DNA from: Emticicia aquatilis
GTDB taxonomy: Bacteria > Bacteroidota > Bacteroidia > Cytophagales > Spirosomataceae
DNA: 64,000 nucleotides
Reading direction: 5' to 3'
Assembly (NCBI RefSeq): GCF_014644295.1
Contig: NZ_BMKK01000005.1
Span: 372,001 to 436,000 of the forward strand
Under the pieces are notes generated by a model, which made no database searches, was not told the DNA's origin, and worked only from the letters and a program-made list of their open reading frames with translations. The position numbers and the translations under genes were made by a program. Within the stretch, counting starts at the first letter, position 1, and each line of letters starts with the position of its first letter. Shown here piece after piece: positions 31,849 through 40,157 of this stretch.

Positions 31849-33405
31849 GTGCAGAATAATTATTATTTCCTTCGTCAGCTTACTAAGCAAATCGAAACCA
31901 AGATTGTGGGCTTGAAGCTGATGGAATGTTTTAGTCAGGAAAAAGATGAATTAGTATTTGGTTTTGCGGCGGCTCGTGGCAAAAACCGAAACTATAAAGA
32001 GTTTTTTATTAAAGCCGTCATTTTGCCCGATTTTGCTTCATTGTATTTTACTGATAAATTTGAGCGTGCCAGACGCAACAGCGTTGACTTGTTTGAGCAG
32101 TTGATGGATTTAGAGGTTACGGGCGTTCGACAATTTCTGAACGAACGTTGCTTCGCAATAGATTTTGAGCAAGATTTTTCGATTGTTTTCAAAATGTACA
32201 GTACTCGCTCGAACCTTATTTTGTGTCATAATCAGGAAGTAATTGAGCTTTTTCATAGCCGAATCGTCAGTGATAAAAACTTAGTAATTAATGAGTTAGA
32301 TAGACCAATTGACCAATCTTATGAGCGTTTTTTGAGCGAAAAACAAGATTTTAGAAAATTATTCCCAACCTTTGGGAAAGTTGTAAATGCTCAGTTGGAA
32401 GTTGGTAAAAGCACTTGGGAGGACGTTCAGAAAATAGTTGAACAGCTCGAAAACCCTCGTTATTATTTGGTACGTTGGGAGCATCAACTGCACCTTTCAT
32501 TGCTACCAGTTGGAGAAATCATTCAAGAGTTTGAGCAGCCGATTGAGGCCATGAATGCCTTTTATATTGCTTATAATAAACTCAATACGCTTGATGATGA
32601 GAAAGTAGAAGTACTACGGAGACTCACCAAAGAAAAAAAGCAAACCGAAGCTTATTTACAAAATTCGTATCAGCGAATGGAGTCGCTTGATTCGGAAATA
32701 AAAAATGAAGAAATTGGGCATATTCTGATGGCGAACTTGCACCAAATCGAAGAGCGAGCCGAGCGAGTGGAGTTATTTGATTTTTACAGAAATCAGAATA
32801 TCACAATCAAACTTCGGGCCGACCTTTCGCCACAAAAGAATGCCGAAAACTTTTACCGAAAATCGAAAAACGAAAAAATTGAACTCGAAAAACTGATGGA
32901 AAACATCGAAAGTCGAGAACAATTACTGACGGTCATCAATAATCATATCGAAGCTATTGAAGCGGCCGAAAATCTGAAATTTTTGCGTAGTTATCTGAAA
33001 TCCAACGGTTTATCGCCGAATACAAAACTCAAAATACAGTCTTATAGAGAGTTATTTAAGCGTTTTGAGGTAGAAGGATTCGAGATTTTGGTCGGTAGAA
33101 ACTCAAAAAACAATGATTTACTCACGCAGCAATATGCTTACAAAGAAGACCTTTGGCTACACGCTCGTGATGCAACTGGCTCGCACGTAGTGGTGAAGTA
33201 TCGAGCAGGCAAAAAATTCCCGAACTCGGTCATAGAAACTGCGGCATCACTGGCAGCTTATTTTTCTAAACGACGCAACGAAACACTTGCACCAGTAATC
33301 GTAACACCTAAGAAATTTGTACGAAAACCAAAAGGCTTTGCCGAAGGACAAGTAATCGTAGAAAAAGAAGAAGTAGTAATGGTAGAACCGAAATTAATCC
33401 AATGA
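31849..33405 (+). CDS. NFACT-family ribosome quality control protein (RqcH-like)
   Basis: The 518 residues carry an NFACT-N-like start (NYYFLRQLTKQIETKIVGLK), a central region (about 90-245), a coiled coil (about 250-400 with LTKEKKQTEAYLQNSYQRME) and an NFACT-R domain near 405-500 with LWLHARDATGSHVVVKYRAGKK. In bacteria RqcH binds obstructed 50S subunits and adds C-terminal alanine tails; relatives were once labelled fibronectin-binding. The start is GTG at 31849, since no ATG fits the family N-terminus. Sequence alone does not show whether the key DR-type catalytic contacts are conserved. Confidence 0.87.
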   Translation: MQNNYYFLRQLTKQIETKIVGLKLMECFSQEKDELVFGFAAARGKNRNYKEFFIKAVILPDFASLYFTDKFERARRNSVDLFEQLMDLEVTGVRQFLNERCFAIDFEQDFSIVFKMYSTRSNLILCHNQEVIELFHSRIVSDKNLVINELDRPIDQSYERFLSEKQDFRKLFPTFGKVVNAQLEVGKSTWEDVQKIVEQLENPRYYLVRWEHQLHLSLLPVGEIIQEFEQPIEAMNAFYIAYNKLNTLDDEKVEVLRRLTKEKKQTEAYLQNSYQRMESLDSEIKNEEIGHILMANLHQIEERAERVELFDFYRNQNITIKLRADLSPQKNAENFYRKSKNEKIELEKLMENIESREQLLTVINNHIEAIEAAENLKFLRSYLKSNGLSPNTKLKIQSYRELFKRFEVEGFEILVGRNSKNNDLLTQQYAYKEDLWLHARDATGSHVVVKYRAGKKFPNSVIETAASLAAYFSKRRNETLAPVIVTPKKFVRKPKGFAEGQVIVEKEEVVMVEPKLIQ

Positions 33406-33521
33406 TAGAATGAAGGAATGATTGAATGATAGAATATTTTTAATTTTTATTCACTCATTCTATCATTCAATCATGCAAAATTAAATTGTTTCCAACCTTT
33501 TTAAAACAAAAACAGTCAAGC

Positions 33522-33806
33522 ATGTCAAACAACGATATTTTAAAGAAACTGCGTGTTGCTCTGCAACTACGTGACGACCAAATAGTAGAGATTTTGAAAC
33601 TGGCCAACTTCAATGCCTCGAAAGCCGAAATTGGTGCTTTTTTCAGAGATAAAGAACACCCCAACTTTAAACCTTGTGGCGACCAAATCCTGAGAAAATT
33701 TCTTGACGGACTCATCATACACTTACGTGGGCCAAAAGAAGACAAAAAGCCTTCGATTATTAAGAGCAATATCTTGGTTCAAGACCCCAAAACACCTACC
33801 AAATAG
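33522..33806 (+). CDS. DUF1456 family protein (YehS-like)
   Basis: The 94 residues match one half of the DUF1456 family: NDILKKLRVALQLRDDQIVE, ASKAEIGAFFRDKEHPNFK, and CGDQILRKFLDGLIIHLRG. Full-length members such as YehS have two such copies (about 155 residues); this one has a single copy and a short tail, a common short form. Role unknown, possibly nucleic-acid related. The ATG at 33522 is chosen because the 12 residues encoded upstream are not family-like. Confidence 0.85.
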   Translation: MSNNDILKKLRVALQLRDDQIVEILKLANFNASKAEIGAFFRDKEHPNFKPCGDQILRKFLDGLIIHLRGPKEDKKPSIIKSNILVQDPKTPTK

Positions 33807-33891
33807 TGTTGCGTAGAGCGTTGGCTGGCGTTTCTCTAAAAGTCGAATTATTCACTTTTGGAGTTTTTCTCCGCTAAACCTCAATAACACT

Positions 33892-34605
33892 GTGAGATTA
33901 TTATCGCAAAAAATCTTCATGGGCATCGTATGCCTGTGCGTTTTGGCCTGCTCGCAACCTGAATATCAAATCGAACCAATTTCAAAGGAAATAACGATTC
34001 CTAAAAACACCGTTACCGTACCCAAAGACATTATTATTGTGCCGAAAAAAGACACGATAGTTGTAAAAAAAGATACAGTGGTTGTGAAAAAAGATACGGT
34101 AAAAACAGTAGCTGTACAAGATTCGGTCAAGAAAAAAACTATTGGTGACGAGATTTTTGAGTTTTATGCTATTACTTCGCCCGATATTTCAATCAGTTTA
34201 CCCTCGCACAGCATCGTGATGATACCCGTAACGAATGTCGGAAAAGACATAGGAGTAGCGAATAGTTTCTGCGAATATTGGCTCTATACAAAAGATGGGA
34301 AATTGGTTTGCTATTGCAAAAATACGGTGAGTGGCTTACACCCAGTTTATGGAAATAGTTTCAATACAAATAATCATTTACCGCAGTTTACGAAGAAAAT
34401 CTCCTACGGAGAATATCGCTTAGTGTATAAAAATATCTCGAAAGACCCCGTGAGACAAGATTTGGTTTTTGGAACTATCATCAGCGAAAACAAAGACCAA
34501 ATTAATGTAAAAGTAGATAGTGGTGAAACTCGTGAGTTTTGGATAAAAATTTATCCATCAGAGAGTAGTTTCAAAATGAATAATAATAACAAAGAGAAAT
34601 TGTAG
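33892..34605 (+). CDS. Lipoprotein with VVKKDT repeats
   Basis: The 237-residue protein starts with GTG and a lipoprotein signal (FMGIVCLCVLAC, Cys at 20), then a repetitive stretch of about 55-65 residues with units such as VPKDIIIVPKKDTIVV and KKDTVVVKKDTV. The C-terminal ~150 residues look like a beta-rich domain (ISISLPSHSIVMIPVTNVGK, EYWLYTKDGKLVCYC, YRLVYKNISKDPV). The starting GTG gives a normal signal; ATG 33919 would leave too short a one. The Lys/Asp/Val repeats may act as a stalk. Family not recognised. A hairpin and repeat region follows. Confidence 0.65.
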   Translation: MRLLSQKIFMGIVCLCVLACSQPEYQIEPISKEITIPKNTVTVPKDIIIVPKKDTIVVKKDTVVVKKDTVKTVAVQDSVKKKTIGDEIFEFYAITSPDISISLPSHSIVMIPVTNVGKDIGVANSFCEYWLYTKDGKLVCYCKNTVSGLHPVYGNSFNTNNHLPQFTKKISYGEYRLVYKNISKDPVRQDLVFGTIISENKDQINVKVDSGETREFWIKIYPSESSFKMNNNNKEKL

Positions 34606-34709
34606 ATAGTCAACAGTCGATAGTCCACTGTCCACAGTGGTGTAAATAGTTGCTGACTATCTGTTTTTTATATTCACTATGGTCTATCAACTGTTGACCG
34701 TGGACTTCT
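34604..34709. repeat. Terminator and GTCCAC/CAACAG repeats after the lipoprotein gene
   Basis: An outer stem AGATAGTCAACA/TGCTGACTATCT (34604-34615, 34651-34662) encloses CCACTGTCCACAGTGG (34625-34640) and is followed by TTTTTT, making a terminator. An inverted GTCCACGGTCAACAG-type copy lies at 34682-34709. Confidence 0.7.
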
Positions 34710-34714
34710 TAATT

Positions 34715-35386
34715 ATGACTTTCCGAAATCGTTTACAATATTTATTGGTCGTAAGGCTACAAATCTCAAATAAGGAGGCGTTGTACCTTATTTTTTCGGG
34801 GAAAATTTTGGTAAATGGCATTGCTGTGAAGTCAAACTGTGAAATCACACAAACCGATGAAGTTGTGTATGAGGGGAAAGTTTTGCAGGAAGCAAAAAAA
34901 CTAATTTACATTGCCTATTACAAACCACGAGGCATTGAAACAACGCTCAATACGGCAATTGAAGACAATTTAAAAGCAATTTTACCTTTTGAAGAAGAAG
35001 TTTTTCCTGTCGGAAGGCTCGATAAAGAATCAGAGGGCTTATTGCTTTTGACTAACGACGGAACGGTTTATGATAAAATTCTCCGCAACGAAAACAAGAC
35101 TGAGAAAGACTATATCGTTGAAGTAGATAAGTTAATTACGACTGATTTTTTGGAGAAAATGTCAGAGGGAATTGTGATTATGGGCAAGAAAACTTTGCCT
35201 TGCAAACTGGCTCAGATTGATGATTTTACCTTCAAAATAACACTAATTCAAGGTCTAAATCGGCAGATTCGACGAATGTGCTATAAACTTGATTATGAGG
35301 TTCTGAGCTTAAAACGAGTAAGAATTGGCAATATTCACTTGGAAGATTTAAAAGCGGGGGAGTATCAAATTTTAAAAATGTTGTAG
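34715..35386 (+). CDS. 23S rRNA pseudouridine synthase, RluF-like
   Basis: The 223 residues contain an N-terminal S4 RNA-binding domain (about 1-58, with EALYLIFSGKILVNGIAVKS) and a pseudouridine synthase domain with the catalytic Asp at 103 in GRLDKESEGLLLLTNDG. The C-terminal QGLNRQIRRMCYKLDYEVLS, then LKRVRIGNI, match the RluF/YjbC subgroup acting on 23S rRNA in the peptidyl transferase region. ATG 34715 gives the family N-terminus. A convergent hairpin (35380-35426) overlaps its stop. Confidence 0.9.
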   Translation: MTFRNRLQYLLVVRLQISNKEALYLIFSGKILVNGIAVKSNCEITQTDEVVYEGKVLQEAKKLIYIAYYKPRGIETTLNTAIEDNLKAILPFEEEVFPVGRLDKESEGLLLLTNDGTVYDKILRNENKTEKDYIVEVDKLITTDFLEKMSEGIVIMGKKTLPCKLAQIDDFTFKITLIQGLNRQIRRMCYKLDYEVLSLKRVRIGNIHLEDLKAGEYQILKML

Positions 35387-35426
35387 GGGCATATACATAA
35401 TTGAATTATGCACAAGCCCCTGCAAC
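35380..35426. terminator. Hairpin overlapping the RluF-like stop
   Basis: GTTGTAGGGGC (35380-35390) pairs with GCCCCTGCAAC (35416-35426), 10 of 11 matched. It contains the stop codon at 35384-35386 and is shared with the convergent helicase gene. Confidence 0.65.
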
Positions 35427-35427
35427 A

Positions 35428-36771
35428 TCAATTTCTTCCCTTCGGTTTATTACCAACTTTTTTGATTGGTCGTCCATATTTTGCCCATTTTTCGGCCTTA
35501 ATATCTCTTCTTACGTTTACTTTTTTGTTTTTTTCTGCTTTTTCGTGAAATGCTGGCCCCACATCTTCTTTTTTCGGCACTTTCACCAAAATGTTTTTCA
35601 TTTTCACCTGTGGCATTTCGGCTTCGGTGAGTTTATCAGAAATTGTGAGATTTTCGGGCAATTCCAATACTGGAACTTTGTATTTCATTACGCTCTCAAT
35701 GGCTTCGAGTTGCTCTTTTTCTTTCTCAGTTACAAACGTTATCGAAACGCCTTTTTTATCAACACGGCCAGTTCGACCAATGCGATGCACGTAGTTTTCG
35801 GGTACTTCTGGCACATCAAAATTTATCACGTGCGAAACTTCCGCAATATCAATACCACGAGCAATAATATCGGTGGCAATCAACATCGTACAGCTACCAT
35901 CTTTGAAAGCTGTCACGGTATTAAAACGATTATTTTGAGCTTTATTTGAGTGAATTACGCCTACTTTTTCGCCGTATTTCTTTGAGATTTTATCGTAAAG
36001 CTGGTCAGACAATTCTTTGGTTGCCGCAAAAATCAATACTTTACTCATACTTACATCTTCGGTAAGTAGGAGTTCAAGCAAATTTACTTTCGTATTGAAA
36101 TTCGGAACGTGATAAAGCGTTTGCGAGATATTATCCAAAGGCGAACCCGCTGGAGCAGCTTCTACTCTGATTGGCTCATTGAAATAAGTTTGAATCAATT
36201 GCTCAACTTCATCGGTGATTGTTGCCGAAAAAAGCAAGTTTTGGCGTCGAACTGGCAATAAATCAAGAATATTTTTGAGTTGAGGTCTGAAACCCAAATT
36301 GAGCATTTCATCAACTTCATCAATGATGAGTTTCTTGAGAGATTTTGTCTTGATAAACCCACTTGTGAGCAAATCAATCAATCGTCCTGGCGTTCCTACC
36401 AAAATATCCGCACCTTCTTTGAGTTCCAAGATTTGCGATTTGATATTGACGCCACCATACACACCCACAGTCATTACGCTCATGTAGGTTGTTAGTTTTT
36501 GGATAGCTTCCACGACCTGCACGACCAACTCACGAGTTGGAACAATGATAAGTACCTGCGGAGTTTTATCTTTTGAAAACTGATATTGACGCAAACTTGG
36601 CAACAAATAAGCGAAAGTTTTACCAGTACCTGTTTGTGCGATTCCGCACACATCTTTGCCCGACATTACCACCGAAAAAACCTTTTGCTGAATGGTCGTT
36701 GGTGTAGTGTAACCCAACTCTTCGAGGGCATTGAGAAGCTGTTTATTGAGATTTAATTCGTTGAAAGTCAT
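35428..36771 (-). CDS. DEAD-box RNA helicase (DEVD variant)
   Basis: The 447 residues contain the DEAD-box helicase motifs: Q motif region (TTPTTIQQKVF), motif I AQTGTGKT, Ia PTRELVV, motif II as DEVD (LIIDEVDEMLNLGF), motif III SATI, motif V ATDIIARGIDIAE and VI HRIGRTGR. The DEVD variant replaces Ala by Val in the name-giving motif. The C-terminal tail (KKVGNKPKGRN) is basic, as in RhlE-like proteins. It unwinds RNA in ribosome assembly or decay. I use ATG 36771; ATG 36774 is adjacent. An in-frame codon further upstream (36861) would start inside the -7 box. Confidence 0.92.
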   Translation of the reverse strand: MTFNELNLNKQLLNALEELGYTTPTTIQQKVFSVVMSGKDVCGIAQTGTGKTFAYLLPSLRQYQFSKDKTPQVLIIVPTRELVVQVVEAIQKLTTYMSVMTVGVYGGVNIKSQILELKEGADILVGTPGRLIDLLTSGFIKTKSLKKLIIDEVDEMLNLGFRPQLKNILDLLPVRRQNLLFSATITDEVEQLIQTYFNEPIRVEAAPAGSPLDNISQTLYHVPNFNTKVNLLELLLTEDVSMSKVLIFAATKELSDQLYDKISKKYGEKVGVIHSNKAQNNRFNTVTAFKDGSCTMLIATDIIARGIDIAEVSHVINFDVPEVPENYVHRIGRTGRVDKKGVSITFVTEKEKEQLEAIESVMKYKVPVLELPENLTISDKLTEAEMPQVKMKNILVKVPKKEDVGPAFHEKAEKNKKVNVRRDIKAEKWAKYGRPIKKVGNKPKGRN

Positions 36772-36858
36772 CATATTTTTGTCGATTGACCATCTAAATG
36801 GCCGTTTGCTATCAGATTTAGATAACAAAAATTCCTTACTTATGCTAAAAATAGCCCA

Positions 36859-36866
36859 CAAAGGTA
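36859..36866 (-). promoter_or_regulatory. -7 box of the DEAD-box helicase gene
   Basis: TACCTTTG on the minus strand fits TAnnTTTG, about 88 bases upstream of ATG 36771. No TTTG lies at the optimal spacing; one at 36881-36884 is only 14 bases away. Confidence 0.5.
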
Positions 36867-36958
36867 ACGCTATTTTGGCACAAATAAGGAGTTTTTGACT
36901 AATCCGTACTATTATGGTTTGTTTTGGAGAGTTTTTTATCTAATTCAACGCTCAAAAA

Positions 36959-38620
36959 TCATAATTCCAAGACTTGTTTTTCTTTCAAAAGCTCGGTTTT
37001 GAGTTGAGAGTATGGAATTTTATGCGGAATAGTTTTAGCATTGATTGCCATCACGGCCGCTACTGCTGCCGACTGCCCCAGAATCATAAAAACAGGTTCC
37101 ATCCGAATCGAGCCATAAGCAATGTGCGAACTTGACACACAGACAGGTACTAACAAATTTTTACATTCATTTTCTTTGGGCAAAATTGACTCATAAGCTA
37201 TCGAATAAGGTTTGTCGGGATGCACGCCAATATCGCCTTCATTCTGCACATAGCCATCGGGGCGGCCTTCCGTGGCTTTTACATAACGTTGGGCATTGTG
37301 AGCATCTAAAGCATAAGAACCCATTCCGATTGGGTTTGGAACTACGGTTTTGCCCAAAGCATCGGCTTCTTTCATTACAAATTTTCCTATCATGCGGCGA
37401 GCCTCACGAATGTAAAGTTGGTGCGGCCAATTTCCGTTATCAATAAATTCATCTTTTGGTAAACCCCATTGTTGCATTTTTTCTTTCACATCATTTGGCA
37501 CACGACTGTCGTTTTGCAAAAAATACATCAATCCTTTTTGGTATAACTCGTGTTCCTTAATTATCTGTTGACGTCGCTCATAACTTGCTTCTGGATAATC
37601 GTAGTTTTTCCCGATATAGTCAGTGCTAAATGGCCCGTGATTATTTGTATCAGTTTTGCGATTTGGAATAGCATCAAACTTATCGAAAGTTTCACGCCAA
37701 CCGCTTGCAAAAACTCTTGCATAAAGCTCATAACGTGCGGGGTCGTAGCCATCGGGTTTGGTAAACGGAATTCGATTTTCGGGATGATTACTCAAACACA
37801 TTCTGAAACAATACGCTTGAATTTTATTATCGCCCGAGCCATACTCGCCCGCTGGTTCGGCTGAAATTTCGGGTAGAAGTCCACTTTTGGGGTCGTTTTC
37901 TACAATATAAGGACTTATTTTTACTTTAAAATGATGTCCGTGCTGAAAAACTTCGGTCTGAACGCCATTCCATTTTTCGCCATAAACGCTATTGGCCTCA
38001 CGCCCAACGTGGTAGCTTACGCCAGCAGCAGCCATCAAATCACCTTCGTAAGTGGCATCAATAAACATTTTGCCTTCGTAAACTTGCCCACTCAAAGTAC
38101 GAAAAGAACGAATACTTCCCGATGTTTTAGTGATGCCTTTAGCTGAGCGGTCAAGCCATTCGTTGCGATAGATAACGAGCTTATTTTCTTTCACGAAATC
38201 TTCAAAAACCTGCTCGGCGGCGTGAGGCTCAAAAATCCACATTGTGCGATTTGCTCCATCGAGGGCGGGCGTACCTTGTCCTTTATTGCCATATTCTTCT
38301 CTCTTTTGCCATTTCCAAGAATCGGTATTTTGATAATGTGTGTAAAGGCGTTGGTAAAATTCACGAGAAAGACCACCAATGACTTGTTTATTACCTGTAT
38401 CAGTAAAGCCCAAACCTCCCGACGAAAGTCCACCCAAATGTTTATCGGGCGAAACAACGATAACCGATTTGCCCATCTTTTTTACTTGCACGGCGGCTGT
38501 TATTGCAGCGGAAGTTCCACCATAAATAATGACATCGGCTTTTCGGATTTTGGGTTGAGCGAAAGTATATTGAAATAGAAAAACACCGAGAAATATACTC
38601 TTATAAAAAGAATACCGCAT
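36959..38620 (-). CDS. Exported FAD-dependent oxidoreductase
   Basis: The 553-residue protein has a signal peptide (SFYKSIFLGVFLFQYTFAQP) and then a Rossmann motif with the consensus disturbed: ADVIIYGGTSAAITAAVQVK, where GGTSAA replaces GxGxxG. GGLSSGGLGFTDTGNKQVIG and IDATYEGDLMAAAGV follow. The pattern matches the FAD_oxidored (GlpD-like) family near xanthan lyase-associated oxidoreductases of Bacteroidota, which modify carbohydrates or glycans in the periplasm. The substrate is not known and no polysaccharide utilisation locus surrounds it. Confidence 0.85.
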   Translation of the reverse strand: MRYSFYKSIFLGVFLFQYTFAQPKIRKADVIIYGGTSAAITAAVQVKKMGKSVIVVSPDKHLGGLSSGGLGFTDTGNKQVIGGLSREFYQRLYTHYQNTDSWKWQKREEYGNKGQGTPALDGANRTMWIFEPHAAEQVFEDFVKENKLVIYRNEWLDRSAKGITKTSGSIRSFRTLSGQVYEGKMFIDATYEGDLMAAAGVSYHVGREANSVYGEKWNGVQTEVFQHGHHFKVKISPYIVENDPKSGLLPEISAEPAGEYGSGDNKIQAYCFRMCLSNHPENRIPFTKPDGYDPARYELYARVFASGWRETFDKFDAIPNRKTDTNNHGPFSTDYIGKNYDYPEASYERRQQIIKEHELYQKGLMYFLQNDSRVPNDVKEKMQQWGLPKDEFIDNGNWPHQLYIREARRMIGKFVMKEADALGKTVVPNPIGMGSYALDAHNAQRYVKATEGRPDGYVQNEGDIGVHPDKPYSIAYESILPKENECKNLLVPVCVSSSHIAYGSIRMEPVFMILGQSAAVAAVMAINAKTIPHKIPYSQLKTELLKEKQVLEL

Positions 38621-38715
38621 GACTGTTTGAGTTTGATGGTTAAATAGAAGTTTTCAGATTAAAGTTAGTGAAAAAGTAGGGTTTGTTTTGTAAGTTTTTA
38701 TAAAAAGACAAAATA

Positions 38716-38753
38716 AAAATAGCCAGTAGAAGACGTTTCCTACTGGCTATTTT
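38716..38753 (-). terminator. Terminator downstream of the SerC-like gene
   Basis: A 14-base perfect stem (AAAATAGCCAGTAG / CTACTGGCTATTTT) lies between two minus-strand genes. Confidence 0.82.
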
Positions 38754-38800
38754 TATTTAAGTACATGGTGAAAATGGTTTATAGTAGAGTGTTTTTGTTC

Positions 38801-38871
38801 GACCCCATTCGGGGTCGCATATCGGTAGAAAATGGCTTGATTACTACCAATATCTGACCCCGAATGGGGTC
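38801..38871. repeat. REP-like palindrome with GACCCCATTCGGGGTC arms
   Basis: GACCCCATTCGGGGTC (38801-38816) and GACCCCGAATGGGGTC (38856-38871), each self-complementary, are the ends of an approximately 28-base imperfect arm pair extending inward to CGGTAG and CTACC. It precedes a terminator in the same gap. Confidence 0.8.
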
Positions 38872-38915
38872 AAACTTCAAGTTTTCTGATTAAACTAATT
38901 ATACAGCTACTTAAT

Positions 38916-39998
38916 TTACTCCATTGCTTTCAACGCAGCAATGAGCATATCAATTTGCTCCATTGTGTTTGATGGGAAATTTGAAATTCTGATTTGTGTA
39001 TCTTTATTTGGGCCGTAACCACTTCCCACAATCATGTTTTTTTCTTTCAAAGCTTCAATGATTCCCTTTGAAGATTTTTTAGTATCAGCAACTACCACAG
39101 TTTTCGAGCGATGCTCTGGATTTTTTACCGCAATGCTGCACAAATTGCTGGTTTCGAGGTATTTATAAATTTTCTTGGCTTTTTCGTCGGTTTCTTTTCT
39201 GATAGTTTCGATACCGGTTTTGTTCATTTCTTCGGCAACTTTTCCGAGCAAATAAATTCCCAAAACATTTGGTGTCGCTGGGGTTTCGTAAGTCTCATAA
39301 TTTTTCCACAAAACTGGTAAATTATGGTGAGCTCCAATCGTTACACCATCGTATTTTGCTAATCGTTTGGCTTTCTCAAGACATTTTTCGTTGGCAATCC
39401 AAACGCCCAAACCTGCTGGTAAACCAAAGGCTTTTTGCACCGAAAAGAAGGCCGTATCAATCAAATCTAAGTCAAGTTCTGGAATCGGTGCCGACGAAAC
39501 CATATCAACCGCCATTAAGCGTTTTTGGTTGCTGCGTTTGAGTTTATGAATATCGGCCTCACGCATTTGCACGCCCGTACTGGTTTCGTTTTGCGTTACG
39601 CAGATAAGCTCAGCGTATTCTGGCACTTCTATTTCTCCGTAGCTAAAGCCTTCGCCGATTGGTTTTTCAAACTTGTGGGCGAATTTTTGAGCCGAAACTG
39701 CGTATTTGTAGAATTTATCAGAAAACGAACCATTTACTAAGTGAAAGCTTTCGTGTTCTACTAAGTTCAATAAAATACGTTCCCACACTTCGGATGCCGA
39801 ACCTGTAAAGAAAATACCCGACGACGCAGGAATATTCATGAGTGTGCGTAGGTTTTCAACACAATGTTGATAAATCTTACGAAATTGTCCGCTTCGATGA
39901 GAAATTGAACCAATTTGCTCGTCAATAGCTTGACGCATGAACTCTTCAAACTTAGGATTCAATTCGGCGGGACCGGCAGTGAAATAAATATTTTTCAT
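38916..39998 (-). CDS. Class V aminotransferase, phosphoserine aminotransferase-like
   Basis: The 360 residues begin MKNIYFTAGPAELNPKFEEF, the SerC-type N-terminal motif. The pyridoxal phosphate Lys is K189 in FFSVQKAFGLPAGLGV. SHRSG (33-37), FFTGSASEVWE, VTQNETSTGVQ, and PATPNVLGIYLL also fit. The size equals SerC (about 360). It would convert phosphohydroxypyruvate and glutamate to phosphoserine in serine synthesis; a related class V activity cannot be ruled out. ATG 39998 is chosen; longer extensions run through a terminator of the M16 gene. No other serine gene is near. Confidence 0.86.
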   Translation of the reverse strand: MKNIYFTAGPAELNPKFEEFMRQAIDEQIGSISHRSGQFRKIYQHCVENLRTLMNIPASSGIFFTGSASEVWERILLNLVEHESFHLVNGSFSDKFYKYAVSAQKFAHKFEKPIGEGFSYGEIEVPEYAELICVTQNETSTGVQMREADIHKLKRSNQKRLMAVDMVSSAPIPELDLDLIDTAFFSVQKAFGLPAGLGVWIANEKCLEKAKRLAKYDGVTIGAHHNLPVLWKNYETYETPATPNVLGIYLLGKVAEEMNKTGIETIRKETDEKAKKIYKYLETSNLCSIAVKNPEHRSKTVVVADTKKSSKGIIEALKEKNMIVGSGYGPNKDTQIRISNFPSNTMEQIDMLIAALKAME

Positions 39999-40026
39999 GA
40001 ATGGTTTTGTTACGGAGAATCCAAAA

Positions 40027-40064
40027 ATAAAAAAAGTCGGTGAGATACTCATCCAACCGACCTT
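40027..40064 (-). terminator. Terminator of the M16 peptidase gene
   Basis: A GTCGGT/ACCGAC stem has an A-rich stretch on its left side, which is a T run on the minus strand. Confidence 0.6.
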
Positions 40065-40113
40065 AAATGCTTCAAAAAGTATAATTCTTTCTTGAATTGT
40101 TATTATTATGTAG

Positions 40114-40157
40114 CACAATTTTTCAAATTGTGAAAAATCGCAATTTGAAAAATTGCG
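40114..40157. repeat. Two palindromes CACAATTT..AAATTGTG and CGCAATTT..AAATTGCG
   Basis: Two perfect 8-base-arm palindromes (40114-40132 and 40139-40157) lie side by side directly after the stop of the M16 gene. They resemble the pair at 8964-9006. Confidence 0.75.

Noticed and set aside
35401-35949. Plus-strand frame opposite the DEAD-box helicase
   Set aside because: It is an antisense shadow rich in Phe/His; the helicase motifs on the minus strand explain the sequence.
40000-40118. Longer N-terminus of the SerC-like protein
   Set aside because: This stretch contains the terminator of the M16 gene, and the added residues are unlike any aminotransferase.
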